From the NCBI GenBank assembly GCA_026002935.1, contig BPGH01000001.1, positions 2,157,965 to 2,221,964 of the forward strand: a stretch of DNA of 64,000 bases, read 5' to 3'. Source of the DNA: Acidimicrobiia bacterium. GTDB lineage: Bacteria > Actinomycetota > Acidimicrobiia > IMCC26256 > PALSA-610. This document shows, piece after piece, positions 50,207-60,590 of this stretch (position 1 is its first letter; every line of letters begins with the position of its first letter). Under the pieces are notes generated by a model. The model was not told where the DNA came from. It ran no database searches and saw only the letters and a program-made list of their open reading frames with translations. Both the position numbers and the translations under genes were made by a program.

Positions 50207-51184
50207 GTGCTCGGCTTCATCCTGCGGCGGATCCTCGTCTCGATCCCGGTGCTCGCCGTCGCCAGCTTCGTCGTGTTCCTGCTCGTCGCGAGCGCCGGTG
50301 ACCCGCTGGCGGACCTGCGCGCGCTGCCGGGGGTCTCGGAGGAGACGATCCGGGTGCGGGAGCGGGAGCTCGGCCTCGACCGGCCGCTGCTCGCCCGCTA
50401 CGGCGAGTGGGCGGGGGACGTGCTGCGGGGCGACCTCGGCCACTCCACGAGCCTGAACGAGCCGGTCGACGAGCTGCTGTTGCGGCGGCTCGGCGTCACG
50501 TTCCGGCTGGTGCTCGCGGCGACGGTCGTCGGCGTCGTCCTCGCGGTCGCGGTGGGGGTGTGGTCGGCCCGTCGGCCGGGGTCGGTGTTCGACCACTCCT
50601 CGACGGTCCTGTCGTTCGTGTTCTTCTCGATGCCGGTGTTCTGGCTCGCCGCGGTGCTGAAGGATCTCGGCATCCGCGTCAACGACCTCGTCGGCCGGCG
50701 CATCTTCTTCACGGTCGGGGAGGAGACGCCCGGACTGGACGCCGGGCTCGTCGCCACGTGGGCCGACCGGATCGGGCACCTGCTGCTGCCCAGCCTCACC
50801 CTCGTGCTCATCTCGGTGGCGGGCTGGAGCCGCTACCAGCGCGCCTCGATGATCGAGGCGCTGCAGGCCGACTACGTGCGTACCGCACGGGCGAAGGGCC
50901 TCACGGAGGGGCAGGTGCTGCGCCGCCACGCGCTGCGCAACGCGCTCCTGCCGGTCGTGACGGTCGTCGCGCTCGACTTCTCGACGATCCTGGGCGGCGC
51001 GGTGCTGACCGAGACCGTCTTCGGCTGGAAGGGGATGGGCGTCCTCCTCGTCGAGTCGCTGCAGGAGCAGGACACCGACGTCGTGCTCGGCTGGCTGCTC
51101 GTGACCGCCGCGCTCGTGATCGTCGGGAACCTCGTCGCGGACGTGTGCTACGGCCTGCTCGACCCGAGGATCCGCCGTGGTTGA
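50207..51184 (+). CDS. ABC transporter permease, DppB/OppB type
   Basis: 325 residues, six membrane helices beginning FILRRILVSIPVLAVASFVVFLL, with the characteristic GDLGHSTS near residue 80 and the EAA loop YVRTARAKGLTEGQVLRRHALRNALLP. It forms half of the import channel. GTG at 50207 is used. Its stop overlaps the next permease gene by eight bases. The 66 bases between the binding-protein gene and this one show no terminator. Confidence 0.9.
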   Translation: MLGFILRRILVSIPVLAVASFVVFLLVASAGDPLADLRALPGVSEETIRVRERELGLDRPLLARYGEWAGDVLRGDLGHSTSLNEPVDELLLRRLGVTFRLVLAATVVGVVLAVAVGVWSARRPGSVFDHSSTVLSFVFFSMPVFWLAAVLKDLGIRVNDLVGRRIFFTVGEETPGLDAGLVATWADRIGHLLLPSLTLVLISVAGWSRYQRASMIEALQADYVRTARAKGLTEGQVLRRHALRNALLPVVTVVALDFSTILGGAVLTETVFGWKGMGVLLVESLQEQDTDVVLGWLLVTAALVIVGNLVADVCYGLLDPRIRRG

Positions 51185-52109
51185 CGCGCCCGTGGAGGTG
51201 GTGCCGGCCCCGGCCGCGGTCGGGGACCACGTGGGCACGCCGACGGCCGCGGGGGCGAGCGGCCGTGTGGTGCTGCGGCGGTTCCTGCGCCACCGGGTCG
51301 CCGTCGGCGCGCTCGCCGTCGGGCTCCTGATGGTCGTGGCGTCGATGTTCGTCGACGTCTACTACCCGCACTCCTACGACGAGATCACGAACGAGCTGTC
51401 GCAGGCGCCGTCGGCCGACCACTGGTTCGGCACGGACGAGCTCGGCAAGGACGTGTACGCGAAGACCATGCGCGGGGCGCAGAAGTCGTTGCAGGTCGGC
51501 CTGGTCGCGACGCTCGCCGCGACGCTCGCGGGCGTGGTCGTGGGCGCCGCCGCGGGCTGGTACCGCGGCTGGCTCGACGGCGCGCTGATGCGGGTCACCG
51601 ACCTCTTCCTGACCCTGCCGTCGCTCGCGGTGCTGCTCGTGCTCGCGAACCGTTACCGCGAGCAGGCGGGCAACTGGTGGGCCATCGCCCTGGTGATCGC
51701 CGCGTTCGCGTGGATGTACCAGGCACGGATCACGCGGTCGGAGATCCTGACGCTGTCGGGACGCGACTACGTCGCGGCGGCGCGCGCGATGGGGGCCTCC
51801 GACCTGCGCATCGTGGTACGTCACCTGCTCCCGAACGCGATCGGCTCGATCATCGTCAACGCGACGCTCACCGTCGCCGCGGTGATCCTCGTCGAGAGCT
51901 CGCTGTCGTTCCTCGGGTTCGGCGTCGCGCCGCCGGACACGTCGCTCGGCCGGCTCGTCGACGAGGGCGCCCAGGCGGCGTCGACCCGCCCGTGGCTCTT
52001 CTACCCGCCCGGTCTGTGGCTCGTGACGCTCCTCCTGTGCATCAACTTCGTCGGCGACGGCCTGCGGGACGCGTTCGACCCGAGGCGGGCGGGCACGGAT
52101 GGGCGCTGA
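51177..52109 (+). CDS. ABC transporter permease, DppC/OppC type
   Basis: 310 residues. An N-terminal extension of about 40 residues precedes the first helix, then HWFGTDELGKDVYAKTMRGAQKSL, the DppC signature, five further helices and the EAA loop YVAAARAMGASDLRIVVRHLLPNA. Second half of the channel. It overlaps genes on both sides, so subunits are made together. Confidence 0.9.
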   Translation: MVDAPVEVVPAPAAVGDHVGTPTAAGASGRVVLRRFLRHRVAVGALAVGLLMVVASMFVDVYYPHSYDEITNELSQAPSADHWFGTDELGKDVYAKTMRGAQKSLQVGLVATLAATLAGVVVGAAAGWYRGWLDGALMRVTDLFLTLPSLAVLLVLANRYREQAGNWWAIALVIAAFAWMYQARITRSEILTLSGRDYVAAARAMGASDLRIVVRHLLPNAIGSIIVNATLTVAAVILVESSLSFLGFGVAPPDTSLGRLVDEGAQAASTRPWLFYPPGLWLVTLLLCINFVGDGLRDAFDPRRAGTDGR

Positions 52110-53121
52110 GCCGGTCCTGGCCGTCGAGGGCCTGCGCGTCACGTTCCCCGCGCCGGGCGGCGCGGCGGTGCGGGCCGTCGACGGCCTCGACCTCGCCGTC
52201 GCGGCGGGCGAGACGGTCGGGATCGTCGGCGAGTCCGGGTCGGGCAAGTCGGCCGCGATGCTCGCCGTGATGGGCCTGCTGCCGGGGCGCGCACGGGTCG
52301 GCGGGTCGGTGCGATTCCGGGGCGAGGAGCTCCTCGGCCGCCCGGAGAAGGAGCTGCGGCGGTTGCGCGGGGGCAAGCTCGCGATGGTCTTCCAGGACCC
52401 CGGCAGCTCCCTCAACCCGGTCCTGACCGTCGGGCGCCAGATCGCCGAGGCGGTGCGCGCGCACCAGGGCGGGTCGCGCGGGGACGCGCGCCGCCGGGCC
52501 GTCGAACTGCTGGCGGCGGTCGGGGTGCCGTCACCGGCGACGGCCGTCGACCGTCACCCGCACGAGCTCTCGGGCGGGATGCGCCAGCGCGTGCTGATCG
52601 CGACGGCCGTCGCCAACGACCCCGAGGTGCTGATCCTCGACGAGGCGACGACCGCCCTCGACGTGACGGTGCAGGCCCAGGTCCTCGAGCTCGTCGCGTC
52701 GATCCAGGCCCGCACGGGCTGCGCGGTGCTGCTCGTCTCGCACGACCTCGGCGTCGTCGCGGGGCTCGCCGACCGTGTCGCCGTCGTGTACGCCGGGCGG
52801 GTGGTGGAGCACGGGCCGGTCGACGACGTGCTGGGCGCGCCCGTGCACCCGTACACGCGCGCGCTGCTCGACTGCCTGCCGCGGGCGACGGCGGGGCCGC
52901 GGGTGCGCCTCACGCCCATCGCGGGCCAGCCGCCTTCACCGGCCGCGCTCCCCGCCGGCTGCCCGTTCCACCCGCGCTGCCCGGCCGCGGTGACCGGGCC
53001 CGGCGGTCCGTGCGACGCGCGGGTGCCCGCGCCGGTCGCGGTCGCGCCCGGGCACGAGGCCGCCTGCCACTTCGTCGCCCCGGCCAGCCGTGACCGGCGC
53101 GGCGCCGGGGCCGCGCCGTGA
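52099..53121 (+). CDS. ABC transporter ATPase, DppD/OppD type
   Basis: 340 residues. Walker [14 protein letters not shown]-loop [13 protein letters not shown], signature LSGGMRQRV, Walker [13 protein letters not shown] and H-loop [10 protein letters not shown]. The C-terminal oligopeptide domain with [11 protein letters not shown] provides the cysteine cluster common in this family. It hydrolyses ATP for import together with the next gene product. ATG at 52099 overlaps the permease gene. Confidence 0.92.
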   Translation: MGAEPVLAVEGLRVTFPAPGGAAVRAVDGLDLAVAAGETVGIVGESGSGKSAAMLAVMGLLPGRARVGGSVRFRGEELLGRPEKELRRLRGGKLAMVFQDPGSSLNPVLTVGRQIAEAVRAHQGGSRGDARRRAVELLAAVGVPSPATAVDRHPHELSGGMRQRVLIATAVANDPEVLILDEATTALDVTVQAQVLELVASIQARTGCAVLLVSHDLGVVAGLADRVAVVYAGRVVEHGPVDDVLGAPVHPYTRALLDCLPRATAGPRVRLTPIAGQPPSPAALPAGCPFHPRCPAAVTGPGGPCDARVPAPVAVAPGHEAACHFVAPASRDRRGAGAAP

Positions 53122-54239
53122 ACCCGGACATGGGCGGGGCGGCACCGTTGCTCGTCGCGCGGGACCTCGTGAAGGAGTACCGGCGCGCCGCCGGCGGCTG
53201 GGGCGGTCGGCGGCGCACGACCGTGCACGCGGTGTCGGGCGTGTCGTTCGCGGTCGCGCGCGGCAGCACCCTCGCCGTCGTCGGGGAGTCGGGCTGCGGG
53301 AAGACGACGACCGCGCGCATGGTGGCGCGCCTCGAGCGCCCGACCGCCGGGACGGTCGAGCTCGGCGGTGTGGACGTGTGGGCGGCGGGCGGCGACGCGC
53401 TGCGGGCGCTGCGGCGGCGCGTGGGCGTCGTGTTCCAGGACCCCTACGGTTCGCTCGACCCGCGGATGACCGTGGGGGAGATCGTCGCCGAACCGCTGCG
53501 CGTCCAGCGCCGCTGCCGCCGGGGCGGGCGCGAGCGCGTGCAGGAGCTCCTGACGCTGGTCGGCCTCGACGCCGAGCACGGGGCGCGCCACCCCCACGAG
53601 TTCTCGGGCGGCCAGCGCCAGCGGATCGCGATCGCGCGGGCGCTCGCGTGCGAACCCGACCTGCTGGTGCTCGACGAGCCGGTGTCGGCACTCGACGCGT
53701 CGGTCCGCGCCGGGGTCCTCAACCTGCTCGCGGACCTGCGCGACGCCCTCGGGCTGACCTACCTGTTCATCTCGCACGACCTCGCCGTCGTGCGCCAGAT
53801 CGCGGACCGCGTCGCGGTCATGTACCTGGGCCGCATCGTCGAGGAGGGGACCGTCGACGACGTGTACGCCCGGCCGGCGCACCCGTACACGCACGCCCTG
53901 CTGTCGGCGGCGCCCGAACCCGACCCGCGGCGGGAGCGGGCGCGCCGGCGGGTCGTGCTCGAAGGCGACGTGCCGAGCCCCGAGACCCCGCCCCCGGGGT
54001 GCCGGTTCCACACGCGCTGCCCGCTCGCGCAGGAGGTCTGCGCCCGCGAGGTGCCCCCGCTGCACGGCGACGGCGGCCGGCGCGTCGCGTGCCACTTCCC
54101 GCTCGAGCCGGGCGAGACGCTCGCGCGCCGGGCCGACGCGCTCGGCCGCGCGATCGCCCTCGGCGGCGGACGGGGCGCGCGGGACGGCGGTGCGGCCGCC
54201 GGCGGCACGGTCGCGGGGGACGCCGGCCCCGGTCGCTAA
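53118..54239 (+). CDS. ABC transporter ATPase, DppF/OppF type
   Basis: 373 residues. Walker [15 protein letters not shown]-loop [13 protein letters not shown], signature [15 protein letters not shown], Walker [16 protein letters not shown] and H-loop [10 protein letters not shown], followed by the oligopeptide C-terminal domain with [14 protein letters not shown]. Second ATPase of the importer. GTG at 53118 overlaps the previous stop as GTGA. The TAA stop overlaps the -10 element of the downstream tRNA. Confidence 0.92.
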   Translation: MNPDMGGAAPLLVARDLVKEYRRAAGGWGGRRRTTVHAVSGVSFAVARGSTLAVVGESGCGKTTTARMVARLERPTAGTVELGGVDVWAAGGDALRALRRRVGVVFQDPYGSLDPRMTVGEIVAEPLRVQRRCRRGGRERVQELLTLVGLDAEHGARHPHEFSGGQRQRIAIARALACEPDLLVLDEPVSALDASVRAGVLNLLADLRDALGLTYLFISHDLAVVRQIADRVAVMYLGRIVEEGTVDDVYARPAHPYTHALLSAAPEPDPRRERARRRVVLEGDVPSPETPPPGCRFHTRCPLAQEVCAREVPPLHGDGGRRVACHFPLEPGETLARRADALGRAIALGGGRGARDGGAAAGGTVAGDAGPGR

Positions 54240-54242
54240 GAT
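54237..54242 (+). promoter_or_regulatory. -10 element (TAAGAT) of the tRNA-Leu gene
   Basis: TAAGAT lies 22 bases before the mature tRNA 5' end and shares bases with the stop codon of the ATPase gene. Confidence 0.4.
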
Positions 54243-54264
54243 GCTCCGGCCCGCGAGGGCCCAC

Positions 54265-54351
54265 GTCGGAGTGGCGGAATAGGCAGACGCGCTAGGTTGA
54301 GGGCCTAGTCCCCGCAAGGGGGTGGGGGTTCAAGTCCCCCCTCCGACACCA
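54265..54351 (+). tRNA. tRNA-Leu (anticodon GAG)
   Basis: Acceptor stem GTCGGAG (54265-54271) pairs with CTCCGAC (54341-54347), discriminator A and an encoded CCA follow. The anticodon stem CTAGG/CCTAG encloses TTGAGGG, giving GAG, which reads the common CUC codon. A long variable arm (TCCCCGCAAGGGGG) marks the leucine class. The T arm contains GGTTCAAGTCC. Confidence 0.95.
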
Positions 54352-54456
54352 CGCAGCCCGACGAGGCTGACCCGGCGTGGTGGCGCGGTCTGGTCGTCGG
54401 CACACACCGGCGACGCGTGCGGGCCGGTCCACCCGCACCGCACCACCGCACCGGCG

Positions 54457-54603
54457 TCACCGTGGCCGGTCACCCGTGCCCGGCGTGCCGCCACCGGCGA
54501 CGGGCAGGTGCGCGCAGCAGCAGCCCGGGTGATCCGGGCACGTCCCGACGATCACCCCGCGATCGACGAGGCAACCGCACTCCGCGCAGGTGATCGCCGT
54601 CAT
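54457..54603 (-). CDS. Candidate 48-residue cysteine-rich protein
   Basis: The product MTAITCAECGC continues with VGTCPDHPGCCCAHLP and has seven cysteines and two histidines in 48 residues, spaced C-x2-C-x-C then C-x2-H-x2-CCC-x-H. That looks like a small metal-binding protein. Third codon positions are mostly G or C, as in real genes here. It lies 48 bases downstream of the MFS gene on the same strand and has GAGGTCGGGACC before the ATG. I do not recognise a family; a chance frame cannot be excluded at this length. Confidence 0.45.
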   Translation of the reverse strand: MTAITCAECGCLVDRGVIVGTCPDHPGCCCAHLPVAGGGTPGTGDRPR

Positions 54604-54651
54604 GGTCCCGACCTCGTCGACCGCCAGCGTTCGCAGGCACCGTCGCTCGCA

Positions 54652-55962
54652 TCACGGCTCAATCGTCGCGCGCGCCGTCTCGTACATGCGCACGATCACG
54701 ACGAGGCCGGACGCGCCGGTGAGCGCCGCGACCGCCCAGATGGCGGCCTCGGCCGACCACATGTCAGCGAGCACGCCCGCGACGAGCGCACCCACCGCGA
54801 ACCCGGCGTCGCGCCAGAACCGGTAGACCCCCATGGCGCGCGCCCGCCAGCGAGGGTGCGCGACGTCGCCGATCGCGGCGAGCAGCGTCGGATACACCAT
54901 CGCGGTGCCTGCGCCGAGGAGCGTCACGCCGACCGCCCACGGGACGAAGCCGCTCGTCGCCGCGATCCACGCGATCGAACCGGCCTGCAGGAGCATCCCG
55001 CCCGCGACGAGCGGTTTCCGTCCGAAGCGGTCGGAGAGGCCGCCGGTGACGATCTGCCCGAGACCCCAGACCGCCGGGTAGAGGGCGGCCAGCACGCCGA
55101 TGCGGCCGACGGACAGCCCCGCGGCCGCGAAGTGGAGGGGGAAGAGCCCCCACGCGAGGGCGTCGTTGAGGTTGTTGACGAGGCCTGCCTGCGTGCAGGA
55201 CGACAGGGCGCGTTCGCGAGCGGTCGTGAGGGCGAACACCTCCCGCGTGGTCAGCTGGTCGTGCAGACGGCCGTCACGGCTCACATGGCCGGCCGCCTCG
55301 AGGTGCACGTGATGATGCGTCTCGCGGACGAAGAGCGCGGAGCACGCGAGGCCGAGCCCGGCATACGCGATCCCGAGTGCGAACGGCGCGGGTCGCAGCC
55401 CGTACCGCTGGGCGATGAACCCGGTCGCGAGCGCCGTGAGCGCGACCGCACCGTATCCGGCCGCCTCGTTCCACCCCATCGCGAGCCCGCGGCGGTGCGG
55501 TCCGACCAGGTCGATCTTCATCACGACGGTGGTCGACCACGTCAGCCCCTGGTGCACGCCGAGCAGGACGTTCGCGACGACGACCCAGTCCCACGACGGT
55601 GCGACGATCAGCATCAGGGGCACCGGGAGCCCGACCACCCAGCCCCCCACGAGCACCGGCTTGCGCCCGAGGTGGTCGGCGAGCACGCCGGCGAAGAGGT
55701 TCGTAACGGCCTTCGTGACCCCGAACGCGAGGATGAACGTCAACGCGGCGGTGAACGCGCCGAGGCCGAACTCCTCGCCGGCGAGCAGGGGGACGACGGT
55801 GCGCTCCTGGCCGAGCATCCCGCCGACCAAGGCGTTGACCGCGACGAGCACGGAGAACTGACCGAGATTGGCGCGCAGGCCGAGGCGCGGCACTCCCGGG
55901 CCGGGGGTCGCGGGGCTGCGCATCTCCCGGGGGTGCCCGGCGGGCGTGGCGTCCTCCCTCAT
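54652..55962 (-). CDS. MFS transporter
   Basis: 436 residues, twelve membrane helices. The A-motif ADHLGRKPVLVGG lies between TM2 and TM3 and SDRFGRKPLVAGG in the second half. The central loop carries a His cluster (ETHHHVHLEAAGH), suggesting metal binding or metal efflux, though this is inference. ATG at 55962 is preceded by GGGAGGGG. The cysteine-rich mini-gene follows on the same strand, which would fit a metal-related pair. Confidence 0.8.
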   Translation of the reverse strand: MREDATPAGHPREMRSPATPGPGVPRLGLRANLGQFSVLVAVNALVGGMLGQERTVVPLLAGEEFGLGAFTAALTFILAFGVTKAVTNLFAGVLADHLGRKPVLVGGWVVGLPVPLMLIVAPSWDWVVVANVLLGVHQGLTWSTTVVMKIDLVGPHRRGLAMGWNEAAGYGAVALTALATGFIAQRYGLRPAPFALGIAYAGLGLACSALFVRETHHHVHLEAAGHVSRDGRLHDQLTTREVFALTTARERALSSCTQAGLVNNLNDALAWGLFPLHFAAAGLSVGRIGVLAALYPAVWGLGQIVTGGLSDRFGRKPLVAGGMLLQAGSIAWIAATSGFVPWAVGVTLLGAGTAMVYPTLLAAIGDVAHPRWRARAMGVYRFWRDAGFAVGALVAGVLADMWSAEAAIWAVAALTGASGLVVIVRMYETARATIEP

Positions 55963-56137
55963 CGCGCCGCCCCTCCCGGTCGGTCGCTCGCGACGCAGGC
56001 CGTCGCCCCTCGCCGTCATTGTGCACCCGGACCCGCTCGGCGCTGCGAGCCCCGACCCGGCGTGTACCGCGGTCGGCGTACCGATCACCGCCCGGCTGGC
56101 GGTGCCCGCGTCCGGCGGCGGCGGGGATCATCGCGGC

Positions 56138-56360
56138 GTGACCGGAACGGTCGACCCGGGCGGCGGGGCGGACGACGCGCTCGTCGCCGAGGTCGTCCGC
56201 CGCGTCGCGGCCGACCACGCGCACGTGCCCGCCGACGCGCTCGAGGCGCTCGTGCGCGAGAGCCTCGCGCCGACCGCGGGCGCCACGGTGACGATCTACC
56301 GCGCGGTGCTCGCGGAACGGCGCGTTCGCGCCCGACTGCGCGGGAGCGATCATTCGGCGC
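56138..56360 (+). CDS. Possible three-helix bundle (DUF3562-like) small protein
   Basis: The frame from GTG at 56138 reads ALVAEVVRRVAADHAHVPADALEALVRES and then YRAVLAERRVRARLRG, helix pattern of the small actinobacterial three-helix dimerisation family (about 70-100 residues). After about 56360 the sequence loses protein-like character, although the frame stays open; a frameshift may hide the stop. Between 55963 and 56137 I see only the divergent promoter region of the MFS gene, and 56360-56582 shows nothing else I can support. Confidence 0.35.
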
Positions 56361-56582
56361 ACTCGGCCCCGATCCGCCCGCCGGACGTCGCGAGGCGAGC
56401 GCGCCACCGTGACGGACGCCGCGCGCACGCCGTCGGTCGCGACCTGACCCGGCGCCGCGCCGGCACGCGGGCTCCGCACATCGGAGTGGTCCTTCTACGT
56501 CGCGCGCCGTGCGCGTCCGGCGACATTCGGCGGTTTGCTCGCGGGAGCCAAGGTGGGCTGGACGTCACGGACGGGAACGACG

Positions 56583-59277
56583 GTGCGCGCGATCAGGACG
56601 AGTCGGGTGTCGGGAGCCGGATCAGGAGGAGCGGGGCACGCACCCGGGGGACCTCCGGGACACGCGCGGCGCCGGCGGTGGAGCACCGCGCTCGCCGGCG
56701 CCCTGGCATTGGGTCTCGTGAGCGGCGCGTGGTCGGTGCTGCCCGCCGACGCGCAGGCGGAACCCGACCCGCAGCCGGCGTACGTCGTGGGCGAGCGCGA
56801 GGCCGACGAACTGCCCGACGGCGCGCAGCCGACCGGCGACGCCGACACCGACCCGACCACCGGCGAGACGTACGTGCTCGACGAGGAGTCGGGGACCGTC
56901 GAGGCGCGCGACGCCGGCGGCGAGACGACCGCCGTCTACGACCTCGAGGCCGCCGGGATCACGGACCCGGCCGCCCTCGCCGTCGCGCCCAGCGCCGACG
57001 CGACCGACGACCCCGGCGAGACCAGCCTGTTCGTCGCGGACTCCGAGGGCGCGGTGACCGAGCTCGCGCTCGAGCCGATGGCCGCCGCCGCGCTCACGCC
57101 GCAGCCGTCGGTCCTCGTCCAGACGATCGACACGTCGCTGTTCGTACCGCCCATGCCCGACGCGTCGGGCATCACGTGGCTGCCCGGCGCCGGCGCGTTC
57201 ATCGTCAGCGACTCCGAGGTCGAGGAGGTCACCGGCGCCGGGTACCACGACGTGAACCTCTGGCGCGTGCTGCCGACCGGGACCGCCACGCCCGACGGCA
57301 CGACGTACCCGGCGTTCTCGGCCGAGCCGACCGGGGTGGGGCACGACCCGGGGAGCGGCGCGGTGCTCGTCTCCGACGACAACGCCGACACGGTGACCTT
57401 CGTCCTGCCCGGGGCCGACGGCCGCTACGGCACCGGCGACGACGTCCGCGACGACTTCGACGTGTCGTTCAACGCCGACCCGGACCCCGAGGACGTCGCG
57501 TACGACACCGCGACGGGCGACGTGTTCGTCGTCGACGGCGTGTCGATGGAGGTCTACCGGGTCGCGCGCGGCCCCGACGGCGACTTCGGCACCGCCGACG
57601 ACGTCGTGACCGGTTTCGACGTCGAGGTGCACGGCGCCCGCGACCCCGAGGGGATCGCCTACGACGCCGCCCGCGACACGCTGTGGATCGTCGACCAGCG
57701 CTCGCACGCCGCCTACGAGCTCGCGAAGACCGGCGAGCTGGTCGGCATCGTCGACATCCGGCCGACGAACTCGGTCGCGATCTCCGGCATCGAGATCGCG
57801 CCCGGCAGCGTGCGGCCCGACCGGCGCACCATGTGGCTCACCGACCGCGGACTCGACAACAACCCGGTGCCGACCGAGAACGACGGCAAGATCTACGAGC
57901 TCTCGTTCGAGACCTCCGACAACCTGCCGCCGGTCGTCGACACGGTGACGATCGATCCGCCCGCGCCGGGCACGACCACGGTGCTGACCGCGACCGCGAC
58001 CGGCAGCGACCCCGACGGCGACCCGTTCGTGTTCCGCTACCAGTGGCGCCGCAACAGCATCGCGATCCCCGGGCCAGACCGGGCCGACCCTCGACCTCGC
58101 GGTCGCGGGCAACGGCGACAAGGGCGACACCATCTCGGTGCGCGTCGTCGGCTTCGACGGGATCGCCGAGGGCGCACCCAAGACCTCGGGGCAGGTGACC
58201 GTCGTCGACTCGCCACCGGTCTTCGCGCAGGACCTGGGGGACCGCGCCGACACCGAGTACGCCGCGGTGTCGTTCCCCGCCACCGCGGTCGACCCCGACG
58301 GCGACCCGGTCACCTACGGCGCGACCGGCCTCCCGCCCGGCGTCACGATCGACACCGGGACGGGCACGGTGAGCGGCACGGTCGCGGCGGGCGCGTCCGG
58401 CGGGAGCCCCTACGACGTGACGGTCACCGCGACCGCGGCCTCGGCCGCGGCGGTCCCCGACACGTTCCGCTGGACGGTCACGCCCGGCACCCCGCCGTCG
58501 AGCACGACGACCACCACCGCGCCGCCGCCCCCGCCGGCCCGCAGCGGCTACTGGATGGTCGACGGCGCGGGCAAGGTCTACCGCTTCGGCAACGTCCCGT
58601 TCCTCGGCAACGCCCCGTCGACCGGCGTCACCGACATCGAGCCGACCGCGGACGGCAACGGGTACTGGATCGTCAACTCCCGCGGCCAGGTGTACGCCTT
58701 CGGGACGGCCCGCCCGTTCGGCAACGCCGACCCGTCGCGCCTCGCCCCCGGCGAGATCGTCGCGAGCATGACCGCCACCCGTGACGGCAAGGGGTACTGG
58801 CTCTTCACGAACCGGGGCCGTGCCCTCACCTTCGGCAACGCCCGCTGGTACGGCGACCTGTCCCGGCTCACGCTCGTCGGCCCCGTCGTGGCGTCGATCG
58901 CGACGGCGACCGGCAACGGCTACTACATGGTCGGCTCCGACGGCGGCGTGTTCGCCTTCGGCGACGCCCGCTTCTACGGGTCGATGGGCGGCAAGCCCCT
59001 CGTCGGGCCGATCGTCGGGCTCGTCCCCGACGGTGACGGGGTCGGCTACTGGCTGGTCGCGTCCGACGGCGGCGTGTTCGCCTTCCAGGCCCCGTTCCGC
59101 GGCTCGATGGGCGGCATCCCGCTGAACCGCCCGGTGATCGGGCTGCTGCGCTACGGCAACGGGTACCTGATGGTGGCGTCGGACGGCGGCATCTTCGTGT
59201 TCTCCGACAAGCCGTTCGCGGGTTCGCTGGGGTCGAACCCGCCGCCGCGGCCGATCGTGAACGCGGCGGCGGTCTGA
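56583..59277 (+). CDS. Large secreted protein: beta-propeller, Ig-like domains and Acidimicrobiia-type C-terminal repeats (one frame change)
   Basis: About 897 residues. After a signal helix (ALAGALALGLVSGAWSVL) comes a beta-propeller-like region with repeated DTATGDVFVVDG, DAARDTLWIVDQ blocks, then Ig/cadherin-like segments (PPVVDTVTIDPPAPGTTTVL; VDPDGDPVTYGATGLPPGV), a Thr/Pro-rich linker, and six to seven copies of a repeat of about 40 residues of the form [22 protein letters not shown]. One extra C near 58073 splits the frame in the first Ig-like domain. Secreted adhesive or binding function is inferred. GTG at 56583 is one of several possible starts. Confidence 0.75.
58543..59272 (+). 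repeat. Tandem protein repeats ([15 protein letters not shown] type)
   Basis: At protein level the motif G-Y-W/Y-hydrophobic-V followed by D/N-G-G/A and F-x-F-G recurs at [54 protein letters not shown] and GNGYLMVASDG, about every 38-45 residues. The copies have diverged enough that DNA-level repeats are not obvious. Together they could form a closed beta-propeller. Confidence 0.7.
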
Positions 59278-59280
59278 TCC

Positions 59281-59320
59281 GGATCGGGCGACGGCGCGCG
59301 GACGCGGCGTCGCCCGATCC
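59281..59320. terminator. Bidirectional terminator between the secreted protein gene and dinB
   Basis: GGATCGGGCGACG (59281-59293) and CGTCGCCCGATCC (59308-59320) form a perfect 13-pair stem with a 14-base loop, placed 4 bases after one stop and 7 before the other of two convergent genes. Confidence 0.65.
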
Positions 59321-59326
59321 ACAGGA

Positions 59327-60583
59327 TCACGGCCCGTCGCGCTCGGCGAGCGCCCGGAAGGCGTCGGGCACCCCCCGACGCGGACCGAAGACCACCGAGC
59401 CGTGTCCCACGGCGTCGCGACCGAAGCGGGCGCGCACCTCGTCGAGCGCGCGGTCGACCGCCCGGCGGGCCAGCCCCGACGGCGTGCCCGCCTGACGCGG
59501 GTCGTCGCCGGCGAGCGGCAGCTCGAGCTGCACGGGCGCCTCGGGCACCAGGTTGGACACCGAGACGCCGAGGAGCGTGACCTCCCGCTCGCCGGGATGA
59601 TCCGCGAGCGCGCCGCACGCGAGCCCGACCGCCAGCTCGGTGAGGGTCAACGTCGTCGCGACGCCGGACGGCACCGTCACCGAGCGCGTGACCGAGCGCA
59701 TCCCCCCGAACCGCACGCGCACCGTCACGGTCCGGCCGGCCCGGCCCTTCGCACGCAACCGGCTCGCGACGCGGTCGGCGAGGAACGCGATCGTCTCGCG
59801 GACCGGCGCCTCGCCGACCGGGCACCGGCCGAGCGCCGACTGCGCCCCGACCGACGCGACCCGCCGCCCGGGCGCCACCGCGCGGCCGTCGTCGTTCGCC
59901 GCGAGCGCCCCCAGCCTCGAGCCCGTGGCCCGGCCGACCAGCCCCCGAAGGACCGCGGGCGACACGCGTGCCAGCTCGCCGATCGTCCGGATGCCCCGCT
60001 CCTCGAGCCGCGCCCGCGTCGCCGGGCCGACGCCCCACAGGAGCCCGACCGGCAGGGGATCGAGGAACCCGCGCTCCGAGCCCGGCTCGACGACCACGAG
60101 CCCGTCGGGCTTGGCGACCTGCGACGCGATCTTCGCGAGGTGCTTCGTCGTCGCGACGCCGACGGAGATCGGCAGGCCCAGCTCCTCGCGCACCCGCCGG
60201 CGGATCTCCCCCGCGATGCGCGCGCCGTCGCCGAACAGGTGCCGCGCGCCCGACACGTCGAGGAACGCCTCGTCGATCGACACGCGCTCGACCCGCGGTG
60301 TGAAGTCGCCGAGGACGCCCATCACGGCGTCGCCGAGGCGCTGGTACTCGCGGAAGTTGCCGCCCACGAACCGCAGGCGCGGGCACAGCTCCCGCGCCCG
60401 GCGCGCCGGCATCCCCGAGCGCACGCCGTACGCCTTCGCCTCGTACGACGCGGCGAGCACGACGCCGGTGCCGACCGCGACCGGCAGGCCGGCCAGGCGC
60501 GGGTCGAGGAGCTGCTCCACCGACGCGTAGAACGAGTCGAGGTCGGCGTGCAGGATCGACGCGTCGTCCTTCGTCACCGCCAC
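59327..60583 (-). CDS. dinB: DNA polymerase IV (Y family)
   Basis: 418 residues. Catalytic motif HADLDSFYASVEQ, then SYEAKAYGVRSGMP, the second acidic site with RVSIDEAFLDVSG, an HhH region (LLWGVGPATRARL) and a little-finger domain. It is an error-prone translesion polymerase. GTG at 60583 lies seven bases after the -10 element TACGCT (complement of 60591-60596). A perfect LexA box sits just upstream. The extreme C-terminus has no clear beta-clamp motif that I can point to. Confidence 0.92.
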   Translation of the reverse strand: MAVTKDDASILHADLDSFYASVEQLLDPRLAGLPVAVGTGVVLAASYEAKAYGVRSGMPARRARELCPRLRFVGGNFREYQRLGDAVMGVLGDFTPRVERVSIDEAFLDVSGARHLFGDGARIAGEIRRRVREELGLPISVGVATTKHLAKIASQVAKPDGLVVVEPGSERGFLDPLPVGLLWGVGPATRARLEERGIRTIGELARVSPAVLRGLVGRATGSRLGALAANDDGRAVAPGRRVASVGAQSALGRCPVGEAPVRETIAFLADRVASRLRAKGRAGRTVTVRVRFGGMRSVTRSVTVPSGVATTLTLTELAVGLACGALADHPGEREVTLLGVSVSNLVPEAPVQLELPLAGDDPRQAGTPSGLARRAVDRALDEVRARFGRDAVGHGSVVFGPRRGVPDAFRALAERDGP

Positions 60584-60590
60584 GCCCGCC

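Noticed and set aside
56138-58198. A long frame antiphase to the secreted protein gene, from the three-helix candidate to 58198
   Set aside because: Beyond about 56360 it becomes an Arg-rich shadow of the secreted protein gene.
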